Positions 1-6,990 of a stretch of 14,324 bases of DNA are shown in pieces. The position numbers and the translations under genes are program-made. The stretch comes from JBHENW01 sp046261875 (lineage in GTDB: Bacteria; Acidobacteriota; Thermoanaerobaculia; UBA5066; Gp7-AA6). The notes under the pieces were generated by a model that worked only from the letters and a program-made list of their open reading frames with translations, was not told the DNA's origin and ran no database searches. The DNA is taken from the NCBI GenBank assembly GCA_046261875.1, contig JBHENW010000110.1, positions 1 to 14,324 of the forward strand. The letters are read 5' to 3'. How positions within the stretch are numbered: the first letter of the stretch is position 1; each line of letters starts with the position of its first letter.

Positions 1-1
1 C

Positions 2-1528
2 TTCGTCGGAGACGCCGAGACCGCGCGTCGGCGCGCGCAGTCCCCCGAACGCGTGGACCTGTCGGGCGCTTTCGTGTTCCCCGGCTGGGCGGACGCCCAC
101 GGCCACCTCGCGGGTCTCGGCAAGGCGCTGGAGATCGCGGACCTGAAGGGCGCCGCGAGCGCCGAGGAAGCCGCGCGGCGTCTTTCCGCGATGGCCTCTT
201 CCCTTCCGGCCGGAGCCTGGGTCGAAGGCCGCGGCTGGGACCAGAACCTCTGGCCGGGAAAGGCGTTCCCCGACGCGCGGGTCCTCGACGACGCGCTCCC
301 CGGCCGCGCGGTCGTCGCGCGCCGCGTGGACGGGCACGCCATGTGGGTGAGCTCGGCCGCGTTGAAGGCCGCCGGGATCACCGCGTCCACGCCGGATCCA
401 TCCGGCGGGCGCATCCTGCGTCGGCCCGACGGCAGCCCCGCGGGAGTCCTCGTGGACAACGCGATGGACGTCTTCGATCGGGTCATGCCTCAGGCGACCG
501 CTGCCGATCTCGAGCGGCGGTTCCTCGCGGCGACGCGGGCCTGCGCCGCCGCGGGTCTGACGCAGGTCCAGGACGCATCCGGCCACGCGGTCGAAGAGAT
601 CGCCGTCCTGGAAAAGCTCGCGGCGGCGCGGCGGCTCCCGGTCCGCGTGTACGCGACGATCTCTCCGGAGGAGCCCGTCGTGGCGTCCTTCTTTTCCCGC
701 GGCGCGCGTGTCGGTCGCGGCAGCGACTTGTTGAGCGTCCGCGCGATCAAGGCGGTCTCCGACGGCGCGCTCGGAAGCCGCGGAGCCGCCCTCCTGGCGG
801 ACTACTCCGATGAGGCGGGACGGAAAGGCCTGCTCGTCACGCCGGCGGAGCGGCTGGCAGAGCTCGCGACGCAGGCCCGGGGGCGGGGCTGGCAGCTCTG
901 GATCCATGCGATCGGCGACCGGGGCAACCGGATCAGCCTGGACGCGTTCGAGAGCGCCGCGCGCTCGGTGCCGAAACCGGCCTCGGGAGGCGACCGTCCG
1001 CGCATCGAGCACGCCCAGGTCCTGGCCCTCGAAGAGATCCCGCGGTTCGCGCGCGGAGGGGTCATCGCCTCCATCCAGCCCACGCACGCGACGTCGGACA
1101 TGCCCTGGGCCAAGGCCCGGCTCGGCGCCGAGCGGGTCGAGGGCGCTTACGCGTGGCGCCGGCTGCTGAGGGCCGGCGCGCGGCTGGCCGGGGGGAGCGA
1201 CTTTCCCGTCGAGTCGGAAAAGCCGCTCCTGGGCTTCTACGCCGCGATCACCCGGCAGGACCTCGCCGGTCAGCCCCCCGGAGGCTGGCGGCCGGAGGAG
1301 AAGCTGACCCGGCGGGAAGCGCTGGCGCTCTTCACCTCCGATGCCGCATTCGCGGCCTTCGAGGAGGATCGCCGTGGAAAGATCGCGCCGGGGTTTCAGG
1401 CCGACCTGACGGTCTTCGCCGAGGACCCGATGAGGGCGGCGGAACGGAGGATTCCGGACATCCCCGTTGTTCTCACCGTCGTGGATGGCAGAATCGTGCA
1501 CCGCCGGCAGGGCGCGGCGCCGCAATGA
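2..1528 (+). CDS. YtcJ-type metal-dependent amidohydrolase (amidohydrolase family 3), 5' end missing
   Basis: The frame is open to the left edge, so the gene starts outside the window; the GTG at 53 is an internal valine because homologous-looking sequence (FVGDAETARRR) precedes it. About 508 residues are visible. Seen motifs: PGWADAHGHL near nt 80-110 (paired metal-binding His), AIKAVSDGALGSRG near nt 750 (the region of the usual bridging Lys), WIHAIGDRG near nt 900 and RIEHAQ near nt 1000 (metal His), and GGSDFPVE near nt 1190 (catalytic Asp). The end, KIAPGFQADLTVF followed by a VVDGRIVH strand, is the closing beta-sandwich typical of the family. Members hydrolyse amide or imide bonds; the substrate cannot be read from sequence. 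The metal-site motifs look intact. The stop overlaps the start of the next gene by 4 nt (ATGA), so the two are probably co-transcribed. Whether it is exported is unknown because the N-terminus is missing. Confidence 0.93.
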   Translation, partial: FVGDAETARRRAQSPERVDLSGAFVFPGWADAHGHLAGLGKALEIADLKGAASAEEAARRLSAMASSLPAGAWVEGRGWDQNLWPGKAFPDARVLDDALPGRAVVARRVDGHAMWVSSAALKAAGITASTPDPSGGRILRRPDGSPAGVLVDNAMDVFDRVMPQATAADLERRFLAATRACAAAGLTQVQDASGHAVEEIAVLEKLAAARRLPVRVYATISPEEPVVASFFSRGARVGRGSDLLSVRAIKAVSDGALGSRGAALLADYSDEAGRKGLLVTPAERLAELATQARGRGWQLWIHAIGDRGNRISLDAFESAARSVPKPASGGDRPRIEHAQVLALEEIPRFARGGVIASIQPTHATSDMPWAKARLGAERVEGAYAWRRLLRAGARLAGGSDFPVESEKPLLGFYAAITRQDLAGQPPGGWRPEEKLTRREALALFTSDAAFAAFEEDRRGKIAPGFQADLTVFAEDPMRAAERRIPDIPVVLTVVDGRIVHRRQGAAPQ

Positions 1529-2283
1529 GGGGTGGAGCGGGAATACTCATCCTCGCGTCGGTCATGGGACTCGCGTGCAACGGTCCGGAGGCGGTGGCCG
1601 TGAAGAGAGCAGCGACTCCCGGAGATCGCTTCGCCGAACGTCGGGTCCGGATGGTGGAGACCCAGATCGCCGCGCGCGGCGTCCGCAACCCGCGGGTTCT
1701 CGAAGCGATGCGTACCGTCCCGAGGCACTTCTTCGTGGACCCGCCGCAGCGGGAGCAGGCCTACGAAGACCATCCGCTCCCGATCGCGGGGAACCAGACG
1801 ATCTCGCAGCCTTACATCGTCGCTCTCATGACCGAGCTGCTGGAGCTCGACCCCGGCGACAAGGTCCTGGAGATCGGGACGGGCTCCGGCTATCAGAGCG
1901 CGGTCCTCGGCCGAATTGGCGGGCAGGTCTATACGATCGAGATCGTGCCCGAGCTGGCGCGCTCCGCCGCGCAGAAGCTGAAGGAGCTGGGCTACGAGAA
2001 CGTCGAGGTCCGGGAAGGCGATGGCTACCGTGGCTGGCCGGAGCATGCCCCCTTCGACGGCATCATCGTCACGGCGGCGCCCGAGCGGATTCCCCAGCCG
2101 CTCATCGAGCAGCTCGCCCCCGGAGGGAGAATGGTCATTCCCGTGGGAGGGTTCTTCCAGGAGCTGAAGGTCTTCCGCAAGGGGATGGATGGAAAGGTCG
2201 TCGAGAAAGACATCCTCCCCGTCCGTTTCGTCCCGATGACGGGAGAGATCGAGAAAGCGACTCCGCAGCCGCCGGAAGACTAG
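1525..2283 (+). CDS. pcm: Protein-L-isoaspartate O-methyltransferase with lipoprotein-like signal
   Basis: This 252-residue protein uses SAM to methylate L-isoaspartyl residues in damaged proteins, starting their repair. Seen: GNQTISQPYIVA at residues 89-100 (active-site region), the SAM-binding motif VLEIGTGSGYQ at 114-124, TAAPERIP at 183-190 and LAPGGRMVIPVG at 197-208. The catalytic core begins near residue 35, and the full length of the fold is present. The first 20 residues are a hydrophobic stretch ending MGLAC at Cys18, resembling a lipobox but imperfect (Leu at -2, Gly at -3). Pcm is usually cytoplasmic, so an envelope-anchored form is inferred, not proven. The ATG at 1525 lies in an ATGA overlap with the amidohydrolase stop and has no strong ribosome site of its own, suggesting translational coupling. 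The gene ends 3 nt from the stop of the convergent inositol-phosphate synthase gene. Confidence 0.92.
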   Translation: MRGGAGILILASVMGLACNGPEAVAVKRAATPGDRFAERRVRMVETQIAARGVRNPRVLEAMRTVPRHFFVDPPQREQAYEDHPLPIAGNQTISQPYIVALMTELLELDPGDKVLEIGTGSGYQSAVLGRIGGQVYTIEIVPELARSAAQKLKELGYENVEVREGDGYRGWPEHAPFDGIIVTAAPERIPQPLIEQLAPGGRMVIPVGGFFQELKVFRKGMDGKVVEKDILPVRFVPMTGEIEKATPQPPED

Positions 2284-2306
2284 CTCTCAGCCGTCAGCGG
2301 TCAGCT
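2281..2306 (-). repeat. Imperfect 7-nt tandem repeat NGCTGAS spanning the 3' end of ino1
   Basis: Read on the minus strand, three consecutive 7-mers (AGCTGAC, CGCTGAC, GGCTGAG) are followed by a partial AGCTA. They encode the last residues of the inositol-phosphate synthase (KLTADG), its TGA stop, and the 3-nt gap; the partial copy covers the stop of the convergent pcm gene. The repeat is seen directly; any function is unknown. Confidence 0.6.
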
Positions 2307-3624
2307 TCCGGTTTCCGTAGTACTCGTGGCCGACGTGGGTGAGGGTCTCCTCTCCCATCATCCAGCGCATCGTGTTCTTCAGCTTCGTCAACTGGATGAA
2401 GAGATCGTGCTCCGGATACACGGTCGGCGCCGTCATCGGGCTCTTGAAATAGAACGAGAGCCACTCCTGGACGCCCGAGAAGCCGGCGCGCTGCGCGAGG
2501 TCGAGCAGCAGGATCAGGTCGAGGACGACGGGAGCGGCGAGGATCGAGTCGCGGCAGAGGAAATCGACCTTGAGCTGCATCGGATAGCCGAGCCAGCCGA
2601 ACAGGTCGATGTTGTCCCATCCTTCCTTCGCGTCGCCGCGCGGCGGGTAATACTCGATGCGGACCTTGTGGTACAGCCCGCTGTACAGCTCCGGGTAGAG
2701 CCGGGGCTGCAGGATGTACTCGAGCGCGCCGAGCTTGGAGACCTCCTTCGTCTTGCAGGAGCCGGGGTCGTCGAGGACCTCGCCGTCGCGGTTACCGAGG
2801 ATGTTCGTGGAGAACCAGCCGCGCACGCCGAGCATGCGGGCCTTCAGGGCCGGCGCGATCGCGGTCTTGAGCAGCGTCTGGCCCGTCTTGAAGTCCTTGC
2901 CCGCGATCGGCACGCCGCGCTCGGCGGCGAGTTCCCAGGCGGCCGGGAAGTCGACCGTCAGGTTCGGAGCGCCGTTGGCGAACGGGACGCCCTCCTTGAG
3001 GCACGCCCACGCATAGATCTGCGAGTTGGAGATCGCCGGGTCGTCGCGGTGAAGGGCGGCCTCGAACGCGGCGATGCTTTCGTGCGCCGCCCCCCGCTCG
3101 ATGGCGATCTCGGTCGAGCCGCACCAGACGGCGACCGCGCGGGAGACATCCGGCTTCTCCCGGAACGCGCGGATGTCGTCGCGGACCTGCTCCACCATCT
3201 CGGCCTTGCTGCCCCCCTGCTTCACGTGCGTGCCGTGGAGGCGACGGACGTAATCGGGGTAGAAGACCCCGCGCATCGGCTGAACCGCTTCGAGCTCGGC
3301 GCGCACCGGATCAAGATGGCGGCGGTCGAGCACGTCGGCATGGACGGCGGCTTCGTAGGCGTTTTCCGGAAAGATGTCCCATCCGCCGAAAACGAGGCTG
3401 TCGAGCGGCGCCAGGGGGAGGAAGCCCGCGATCTTCGGGACCCGGTTCTCGTCGCGGCGCCCGAGCCGGATCGTTCCGAGCTGCGTGAGAGAGCCGACGG
3501 GCAGAGCCAGGTTCCTGCGGACGAGCTCCACGCCCGCGATCAACGTCGTCGAGACGGCCCCCAGACCCGGGAGCAGTACCCCCAGGCGAGGTCCGGCCGG
3601 CTCGATCCTTTCGGGTTTTTCCAT
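2287..3624 (-). CDS. ino1: Myo-inositol-1-phosphate synthase (inositol-3-phosphate synthase)
   Basis: This cytoplasmic NAD-dependent isomerase converts glucose 6-phosphate to inositol 3-phosphate, the first step to inositol lipids and inositol-derived solutes. The protein has 445 residues. Seen: the NAD-binding loop LLPGLGAVSTT at 17-27, GKDFKTGQT at 242-250 and STNILGNRDG at 272-281 (the conserved lysine-rich active-site region), KVDFLCRDSILAAPVVLDL from 352, and the dimerisation domain between. The length is above that of the short actinobacterial type (about 360) and closer to longer forms. I chose the ATG at 3624 because AAAGGGG sits 9 nt upstream on the coding strand and GxGxxS begins soon after; the frame stays open to 3729, but the extra 35 residues (MFAMRPLRVK...) do not look like family sequence. 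It is monocistronic, divergent from the crystallin gene and convergent with pcm. Confidence 0.94.
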   Translation of the reverse strand: MEKPERIEPAGPRLGVLLPGLGAVSTTLIAGVELVRRNLALPVGSLTQLGTIRLGRRDENRVPKIAGFLPLAPLDSLVFGGWDIFPENAYEAAVHADVLDRRHLDPVRAELEAVQPMRGVFYPDYVRRLHGTHVKQGGSKAEMVEQVRDDIRAFREKPDVSRAVAVWCGSTEIAIERGAAHESIAAFEAALHRDDPAISNSQIYAWACLKEGVPFANGAPNLTVDFPAAWELAAERGVPIAGKDFKTGQTLLKTAIAPALKARMLGVRGWFSTNILGNRDGEVLDDPGSCKTKEVSKLGALEYILQPRLYPELYSGLYHKVRIEYYPPRGDAKEGWDNIDLFGWLGYPMQLKVDFLCRDSILAAPVVLDLILLLDLAQRAGFSGVQEWLSFYFKSPMTAPTVYPEHDLFIQLTKLKNTMRWMMGEETLTHVGHEYYGNRKLTADG

Positions 3625-3633
3625 CGAATCCCA

Positions 3634-3640
3634 CCCCTTT
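3634..3640 (-). promoter_or_regulatory. Ribosome binding site that sets the ino1 start
   Basis: On the minus strand AAAGGGG lies 9 nt before the ATG at 3624. It supports that start over the in-frame ATG at 3729, which would run across the intergenic promoter region. Confidence 0.6.
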
Positions 3641-3692
3641 CGCGCCGAGCTCTCCTCGGGCTGCAAACAACCTGCCGCGAGGAGCGTGCCGG

Positions 3693-3729
3693 GTGTCAGC
3701 TTGACACGGAGCGGCCGCATGGCAAACAT
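3693..3729 (+). promoter_or_regulatory. Probable promoter with operator-like palindrome upstream of crystallin gene
   Basis: A perfect -35 hexamer TTGACA lies at 3701-3706, followed after 17 nt by a weak -10 match AAACAT at 3724-3729; the inferred start is near 3736, about 33 nt before the crystallin ATG. The -35 sits inside the palindrome GTGTCA-GCT-TGACAC (3693-3707), the usual shape of a dimeric repressor site. No regulator gene is in the window. The weak -10 is the main doubt. Confidence 0.5.
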
Positions 3730-3768
3730 CCGCCCGTGCGTCGGGGCCCCGGCGCGAGGAGCTGAGAC

Positions 3769-4704
3769 ATGAAAAAAAATCTCGCTTTCGCGGCTCTCGC
3801 TCTCCTGGTCGCAGGCGGCTTATCGCCCGAGGCGGCGGCCGGACAGTGCTCGCGCCAGATCGGCGGAGTCGGAATCACCGTGTTCCGCGACGAGAACTTC
3901 CGGGGCCGCAGCGCGACCTTCCGGCGCGACGTCCCGGACCTCGACGCGTACGAGATGAACGACCGCATCTCCAGCCTGACCGTCGCCCCGGGAGAGTACT
4001 GGGAAGGCTGCGAGCACCCGAAGTACGGCGGGCGGTGCGTGGTCTTTTCCGGCGAGGAACGTGACCTGCGCCCGGTCGGCTGGAGCGACAAGATCTCTTC
4101 CCTGCGGCGCGTGCGGCGGGGGCGGCCCGGCTCTCCGTCCCGGCCGCAGGATCGGGACGGGCTGATCCTGTACGACGAGCCCTCTTTCCGCGGCCGGTCG
4201 CTCTCGGTGGATCGGGCGGTCGGCGACCTGCGCGACCACGGGTTCAGCGACAGCGCCGAGAGCGTCCGTGTCCTCTGGGGGGCCTGGGAGCTCTGCGTGG
4301 ACGAGAACTACCGCGATTGCCGGACCGTGGACCGGGACGTCGCGGATCTGTCGGCGATCGGGATGCGCAAGCGCGCGAGCTCGGTGCGGCCGCTCGGAGG
4401 CACGGGCCGCCCCGGAGGCTACGAGCCGCCCTGGGGCGATCGGTCTCCACGTCTCGTGCTGTACGACGAAACCGGATACCGGGGGAGCTCCTACACCGTG
4501 GAGAGCGCGGAAGACCGGATCCCGTTCTCCGGACGCGCCGAGAGCCTGCGCGTCATCGGCGGCCGCTGGGAGGTCTGCGACGGCGCGAGCGGCCGGGGGC
4601 GCTGCGAGGTGTTCTCCGCCGACGAGCCGGATCTCTCCCGATACGGCCTGCGCAACCGCATCGTCTCGGTACGGCCGGTCTCGGGGTTCGATTCTCGACG
4701 CTGA
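3769..4704 (+). CDS. Secreted protein with three beta/gamma-crystallin domains
   Basis: This is a 311-residue exported protein. Residues 1-25 form a signal peptide (MKKN, a hydrophobic core, then AAAG). Three repeated domains follow at about 35-115, 131-208 and 227-304, each with two Greek-key motifs of the Y/F-x-D-E-x-x-F/Y-R-G type (for example ITVFRDENFRGRSATF, LILYDEPSFRGRSLSV, LVLYDETGYRG). The crystallin Ca-binding hexad is clear in the first motif (NDRISS, 64-69) and nearly so in the second (SDKISS, 106-111), then degrades (SDSAES 160, RKRASS 200, SGRAES 254, RNRIVS 295). The second Greek key of each domain has a Cys pair (81/90, 176/184, 270/279), suggesting disulfides. Basic proline- and glycine-containing linkers separate the domains. 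Related bacterial proteins bind calcium or inhibit proteases; the role here is unknown. AGGAG about 8 nt upstream supports the start. The gene stands alone. Confidence 0.9.
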   Translation: MKKNLAFAALALLVAGGLSPEAAAGQCSRQIGGVGITVFRDENFRGRSATFRRDVPDLDAYEMNDRISSLTVAPGEYWEGCEHPKYGGRCVVFSGEERDLRPVGWSDKISSLRRVRRGRPGSPSRPQDRDGLILYDEPSFRGRSLSVDRAVGDLRDHGFSDSAESVRVLWGAWELCVDENYRDCRTVDRDVADLSAIGMRKRASSVRPLGGTGRPGGYEPPWGDRSPRLVLYDETGYRGSSYTVESAEDRIPFSGRAESLRVIGGRWEVCDGASGRGRCEVFSADEPDLSRYGLRNRIVSVRPVSGFDSRR

Positions 4705-4739
4705 GCCCGGCCCCCTAATCCTGGACGGGGATGAGGTCA

Positions 4740-4765
4740 CTCCTCGGCCGCGGAGCGGCGAGGAG
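4740..4765. terminator. Strong hairpin between convergent genes, possible bidirectional terminator
   Basis: CTCCTCG (4740-4746) pairs with CGAGGAG (4759-4765), and inside it CCGC (4748-4751) pairs with GCGG (4755-4758) around a GGA loop, leaving one bulged G. It lies in the 88-nt gap between the converging crystallin and permease-methyltransferase genes. No T run follows on either strand, so intrinsic termination is uncertain. Confidence 0.5.
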
Positions 4766-4789
4766 GCGAAGCCGAACAAGCGAAGCCGA
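4766..4789. repeat. 10-bp direct repeat GCGAAGCCGA, two copies
   Basis: Two exact copies (4766-4775 and 4780-4789) are separated by ACAA, directly beside the hairpin and just past the methyltransferase stop. They are seen directly. No function is assigned. Confidence 0.55.
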
Positions 4790-4792
4790 CGG

Positions 4793-5419
4793 TCAGCGCG
4801 CGGGCGCGGTCGTGAGCCTCTCGGGTATGACCCAGAGGTAGACCATGTGGTCCCCGATCTGGCTCTGCTTCAGCGGCTTCCAGTCACCCATGTCGTAGTT
4901 GTGCGACACGACGCGGGTCCCGGGCTTGAGCTCCTTGAGGAGCTTGGGCCGGAGTCGCAGGTTCACGGAAGGGAGCAGGTAGAGCGTCACGACGCTCGCC
5001 TTGGAGATGTTGGCCTCGAAGAGGTCGCCCTGGATGAATTGGACGCGGTCCGAGACTCCGGCTTTGCGGGCGTTCTCCTCGCTTTCCTGGATTCGCCGCG
5101 GGTCGATATCCACCCCCACGCCTTTGGCGCCGAAGTCCTTGACCGCGGTGATCACGATGCGGCCGTCTCCGCAGCCGAGGTCGTACACGACATCGTCCTT
5201 CGTGACGGCCGCCATCTTCATCATCTCGGCCAGGACGTCTTCCCGCGTCGGGACGTAAGGCACTTCCGGCTGGATGTCGAGGGGCCGCACGCTCTGTTGC
5301 CTCGTCTCCGTCTCCGTCGCCGGGGACCTCCATGCGAGGGCGACCGCGCCCGCCGCCGCCACGGCGATGAGCAGACCGATCGTTCGAAGGCTCCGGTTTC
5401 GTTCCGTGTTCCGTTCCAT
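4793..5419 (-). CDS. Possible internally initiated product: anchored SAM methyltransferase alone
   Basis: This is an alternative 208-residue product in the same frame as the permease fusion. The ATG at 5419 (MERNTERNRSLR) is preceded by GGAGG at 5428-5432, 8 nt away. The protein would start with a short basic segment, a single hydrophobic helix (about residues 13-30), a polar linker, and the complete methyltransferase domain. That is the normal architecture of stand-alone relatives, so this is likely the ancestral gene start. The sequence cannot show whether cells make this form, the fusion, or both. A second in-frame ATG at 5434 is less well placed because the ribosome site lies after it. 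Confidence 0.5.
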   Translation of the reverse strand: MERNTERNRSLRTIGLLIAVAAAGAVALAWRSPATETETRQQSVRPLDIQPEVPYVPTREDVLAEMMKMAAVTKDDVVYDLGCGDGRIVITAVKDFGAKGVGVDIDPRRIQESEENARKAGVSDRVQFIQGDLFEANISKASVVTLYLLPSVNLRLRPKLLKELKPGTRVVSHNYDMGDWKPLKQSQIGDHMVYLWVIPERLTTAPAR

Positions 5420-6832
5420 CGTCAGGTCCTCCATCTCTGCAGGTTCTGCAGGTTCACGTTCCCGCCGCGCCGCCCACCAGAGGACCGGGAGCCCGGCGAG
5501 CAATACGGCGACTCCAACGAGCGCTCCGATGCCCGTGTACGCCAGGCTGGAATAGAGCATGTAAGCGCTCGAAGCGCAAAAGAGCAGGGGGGTCAGGGGG
5601 TAGAGCGGCACGGCGAACGCGCGGGGCTGCTGCGGGTCCCGGACACGCAGCACGATGAGCGCGGCCCCGCTGAGCAGGAAGAAGCCCCAGAAGACCGGAG
5701 CGGTGTAGGCCACCATCGTCTCGAAGCCCGATCGCGTCAGAGCGCCCAGAAAGACGAGCGCGAGCGCGATCGCCCCCTGGACGAGCAGGGCATTGCCCGG
5801 CGTCCCGGCGCGCTGCCGCCAGCGCCCGAGAGGCCGGAAGAAGCGGAAGTCCCGTCCGAGCGCGTAGTTCGCGCGCGCCCCGGTCAGGACGGTGGCGTTG
5901 GCGGATGTCATGGCGGAGATCGCCACGAGCACGCTGACGACGACCGCTCCCCGCTGTCCGAGCCACCCCCGCATGAGGTCCGCTGCCACGGCTTCCGAGC
6001 GCGCCATGCCCGCGAGCCCCAGGCCGCGGAGATAGGCGACGTTGGCGAGCAGGTAGATGCCCGTGATGATCGCGATCCCCCAGAGCAGGGCGCGCGCAAG
6101 GTTTTCGCGGCGGCCGCGCATCTCCGAGGAGATGTATGCGGCTTCGTTCCATCCGCCGTAGGTCAGCAGGATGAAGACGAGAGCGAGCCCGATTCCCGGC
6201 CGCTCGGAGGACGGCGCCCCCGGAACGGTCACCGGCGAAACGGAATCTGCCGCCACGGCGAAGCCGGCGGCGACGACGAGAAGCAGGCCGAGGACTTCGG
6301 CAGTCGTGAGGATCTTCTGGGTCCACTTCCCCTCCCGCAAGCCGTATAGGTTAATCCCCGTGAGCAGGATGACGAGGAGACCCGCGAAGATGGCGGGCGA
6401 TCTGTCCCCGAGGGAAACGAGCTGCGACGCGTAGTCCCCGAACACGAACGCGAGCAACGCGATCGAGCCGGTCTGGAGGACCGTCATGCGGGACCAGGCG
6501 AAGAGGAAGGAAGGCGCCTGTCCGTAGGCGCGGCGGAGGTAGTGGTAATCGCCGCCCGGGTGCGGAAACGCCGTGACGAGCTCCGCATAGCAGAGCGCAC
6601 CGATCAGCGAGATGAGACCCCCGACGACCCAGAGCAGGAGCGCGGTCGCCGGACGATCGACGGTCGATGCGACGAGCGAGGGGGTCTTGAAGATCCCCGC
6701 TCCGACCACGATCCCCACGATGACGACGATCGCGTCGGACATACCGAGCGCCGGAGCGGGACGCGCCGCGCCGCCGGAGCGGGCGTCGCCCGGTGTTTGC
6801 GCAGACGTTCCGGCTTTCCGTCCATCGGTCAT
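4793..6832 (-). CDS. Amino acid permease (APC superfamily) fused in frame to a membrane-anchored SAM methyltransferase
   Basis: The 679-codon frame has no stop. Residues 30-456 are an APC-superfamily (LAT/APA-like) amino acid transporter: GIVVGAGIF in helix 1 (40-48, the unwound substrate site), AELVTAFPHPGGDYHYLRRA at 83-102, and LTYGGWNEAAYISSEMR in helix 6 (223-239). About 12 helices are countable. Residues 457-482 are a charged linker, 484-501 another helix, and 524-679 a class I methyltransferase with VPYVPTREDVL, then VVYDLGCGDGRIVI (548-561, SAM site), VGVDIDP (572-578), QGDLF (601-605) and LKPGTRVVSH (635-644). If helix 13 spans the membrane, the enzyme faces outward. The methyltransferase resembles a family common as stand-alone, signal-bearing proteins and is vaguely like FAM173 lysine methyltransferases. 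The ATG at 6832 has GGAG about 8 nt upstream. A ribosome site at 5428-5432 could give the methyltransferase alone. Substrates are unknown. Confidence 0.85.
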   Translation of the reverse strand: MTDGRKAGTSAQTPGDARSGGAARPAPALGMSDAIVVIVGIVVGAGIFKTPSLVASTVDRPATALLLWVVGGLISLIGALCYAELVTAFPHPGGDYHYLRRAYGQAPSFLFAWSRMTVLQTGSIALLAFVFGDYASQLVSLGDRSPAIFAGLLVILLTGINLYGLREGKWTQKILTTAEVLGLLLVVAAGFAVAADSVSPVTVPGAPSSERPGIGLALVFILLTYGGWNEAAYISSEMRGRRENLARALLWGIAIITGIYLLANVAYLRGLGLAGMARSEAVAADLMRGWLGQRGAVVVSVLVAISAMTSANATVLTGARANYALGRDFRFFRPLGRWRQRAGTPGNALLVQGAIALALVFLGALTRSGFETMVAYTAPVFWGFFLLSGAALIVLRVRDPQQPRAFAVPLYPLTPLLFCASSAYMLYSSLAYTGIGALVGVAVLLAGLPVLWWAARREREPAEPAEMEDLTMERNTERNRSLRTIGLLIAVAAAGAVALAWRSPATETETRQQSVRPLDIQPEVPYVPTREDVLAEMMKMAAVTKDDVVYDLGCGDGRIVITAVKDFGAKGVGVDIDPRRIQESEENARKAGVSDRVQFIQGDLFEANISKASVVTLYLLPSVNLRLRPKLLKELKPGTRVVSHNYDMGDWKPLKQSQIGDHMVYLWVIPERLTTAPAR
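5417..5432 (-). promoter_or_regulatory. Internal ribosome binding site and ATG within the fusion gene
   Basis: GGAGG (5428-5432) stands 8 nt before the ATG at 5417-5419 on the minus strand, inside the permease-methyltransferase reading frame. This is as good as the site at the fusion's own start, and supports separate translation of the methyltransferase. Confidence 0.55.
5438..5455 (-). repeat. 9-bp exact tandem duplication at the fusion linker
   Basis: TGCAGGTTC occurs twice in direct contact (5438-5446, 5447-5455), coding for Glu-Pro-Ala twice in the linker between permease and methyltransferase. It keeps the frame and marks the join. Confidence 0.7.
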
Positions 6833-6990
6833 CGGGATCTCCGGAAGATATGTCGCGATTCGGATCCGTGTTTCCGCAACCCGCCGCCGGGCAGCAAGTA
6901 TCAGACCACGGCATCTGCTCGGGGCGGTCGTGACAAAGCGGCGCACTGTAGCGGAAGGCTTGGGCATCCTCCGCCGATGGCCTGAGCCGC

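Noticed and set aside
2326..3765. A 479-codon plus-strand frame antisense to ino1
   Set aside because: Charged low-complexity shadow with no recognisable motif; ino1 is clear on the other strand.
4268..6349. A 693-codon plus-strand frame
   Set aside because: It overlaps the crystallin gene out of frame and the permease fusion in antisense; no domain is recognisable.
6933..6987. Hairpin downstream of mgtE as a terminator
   Set aside because: The stem needs a bulge and there is no T run; not distinct from background in such GC-rich DNA.
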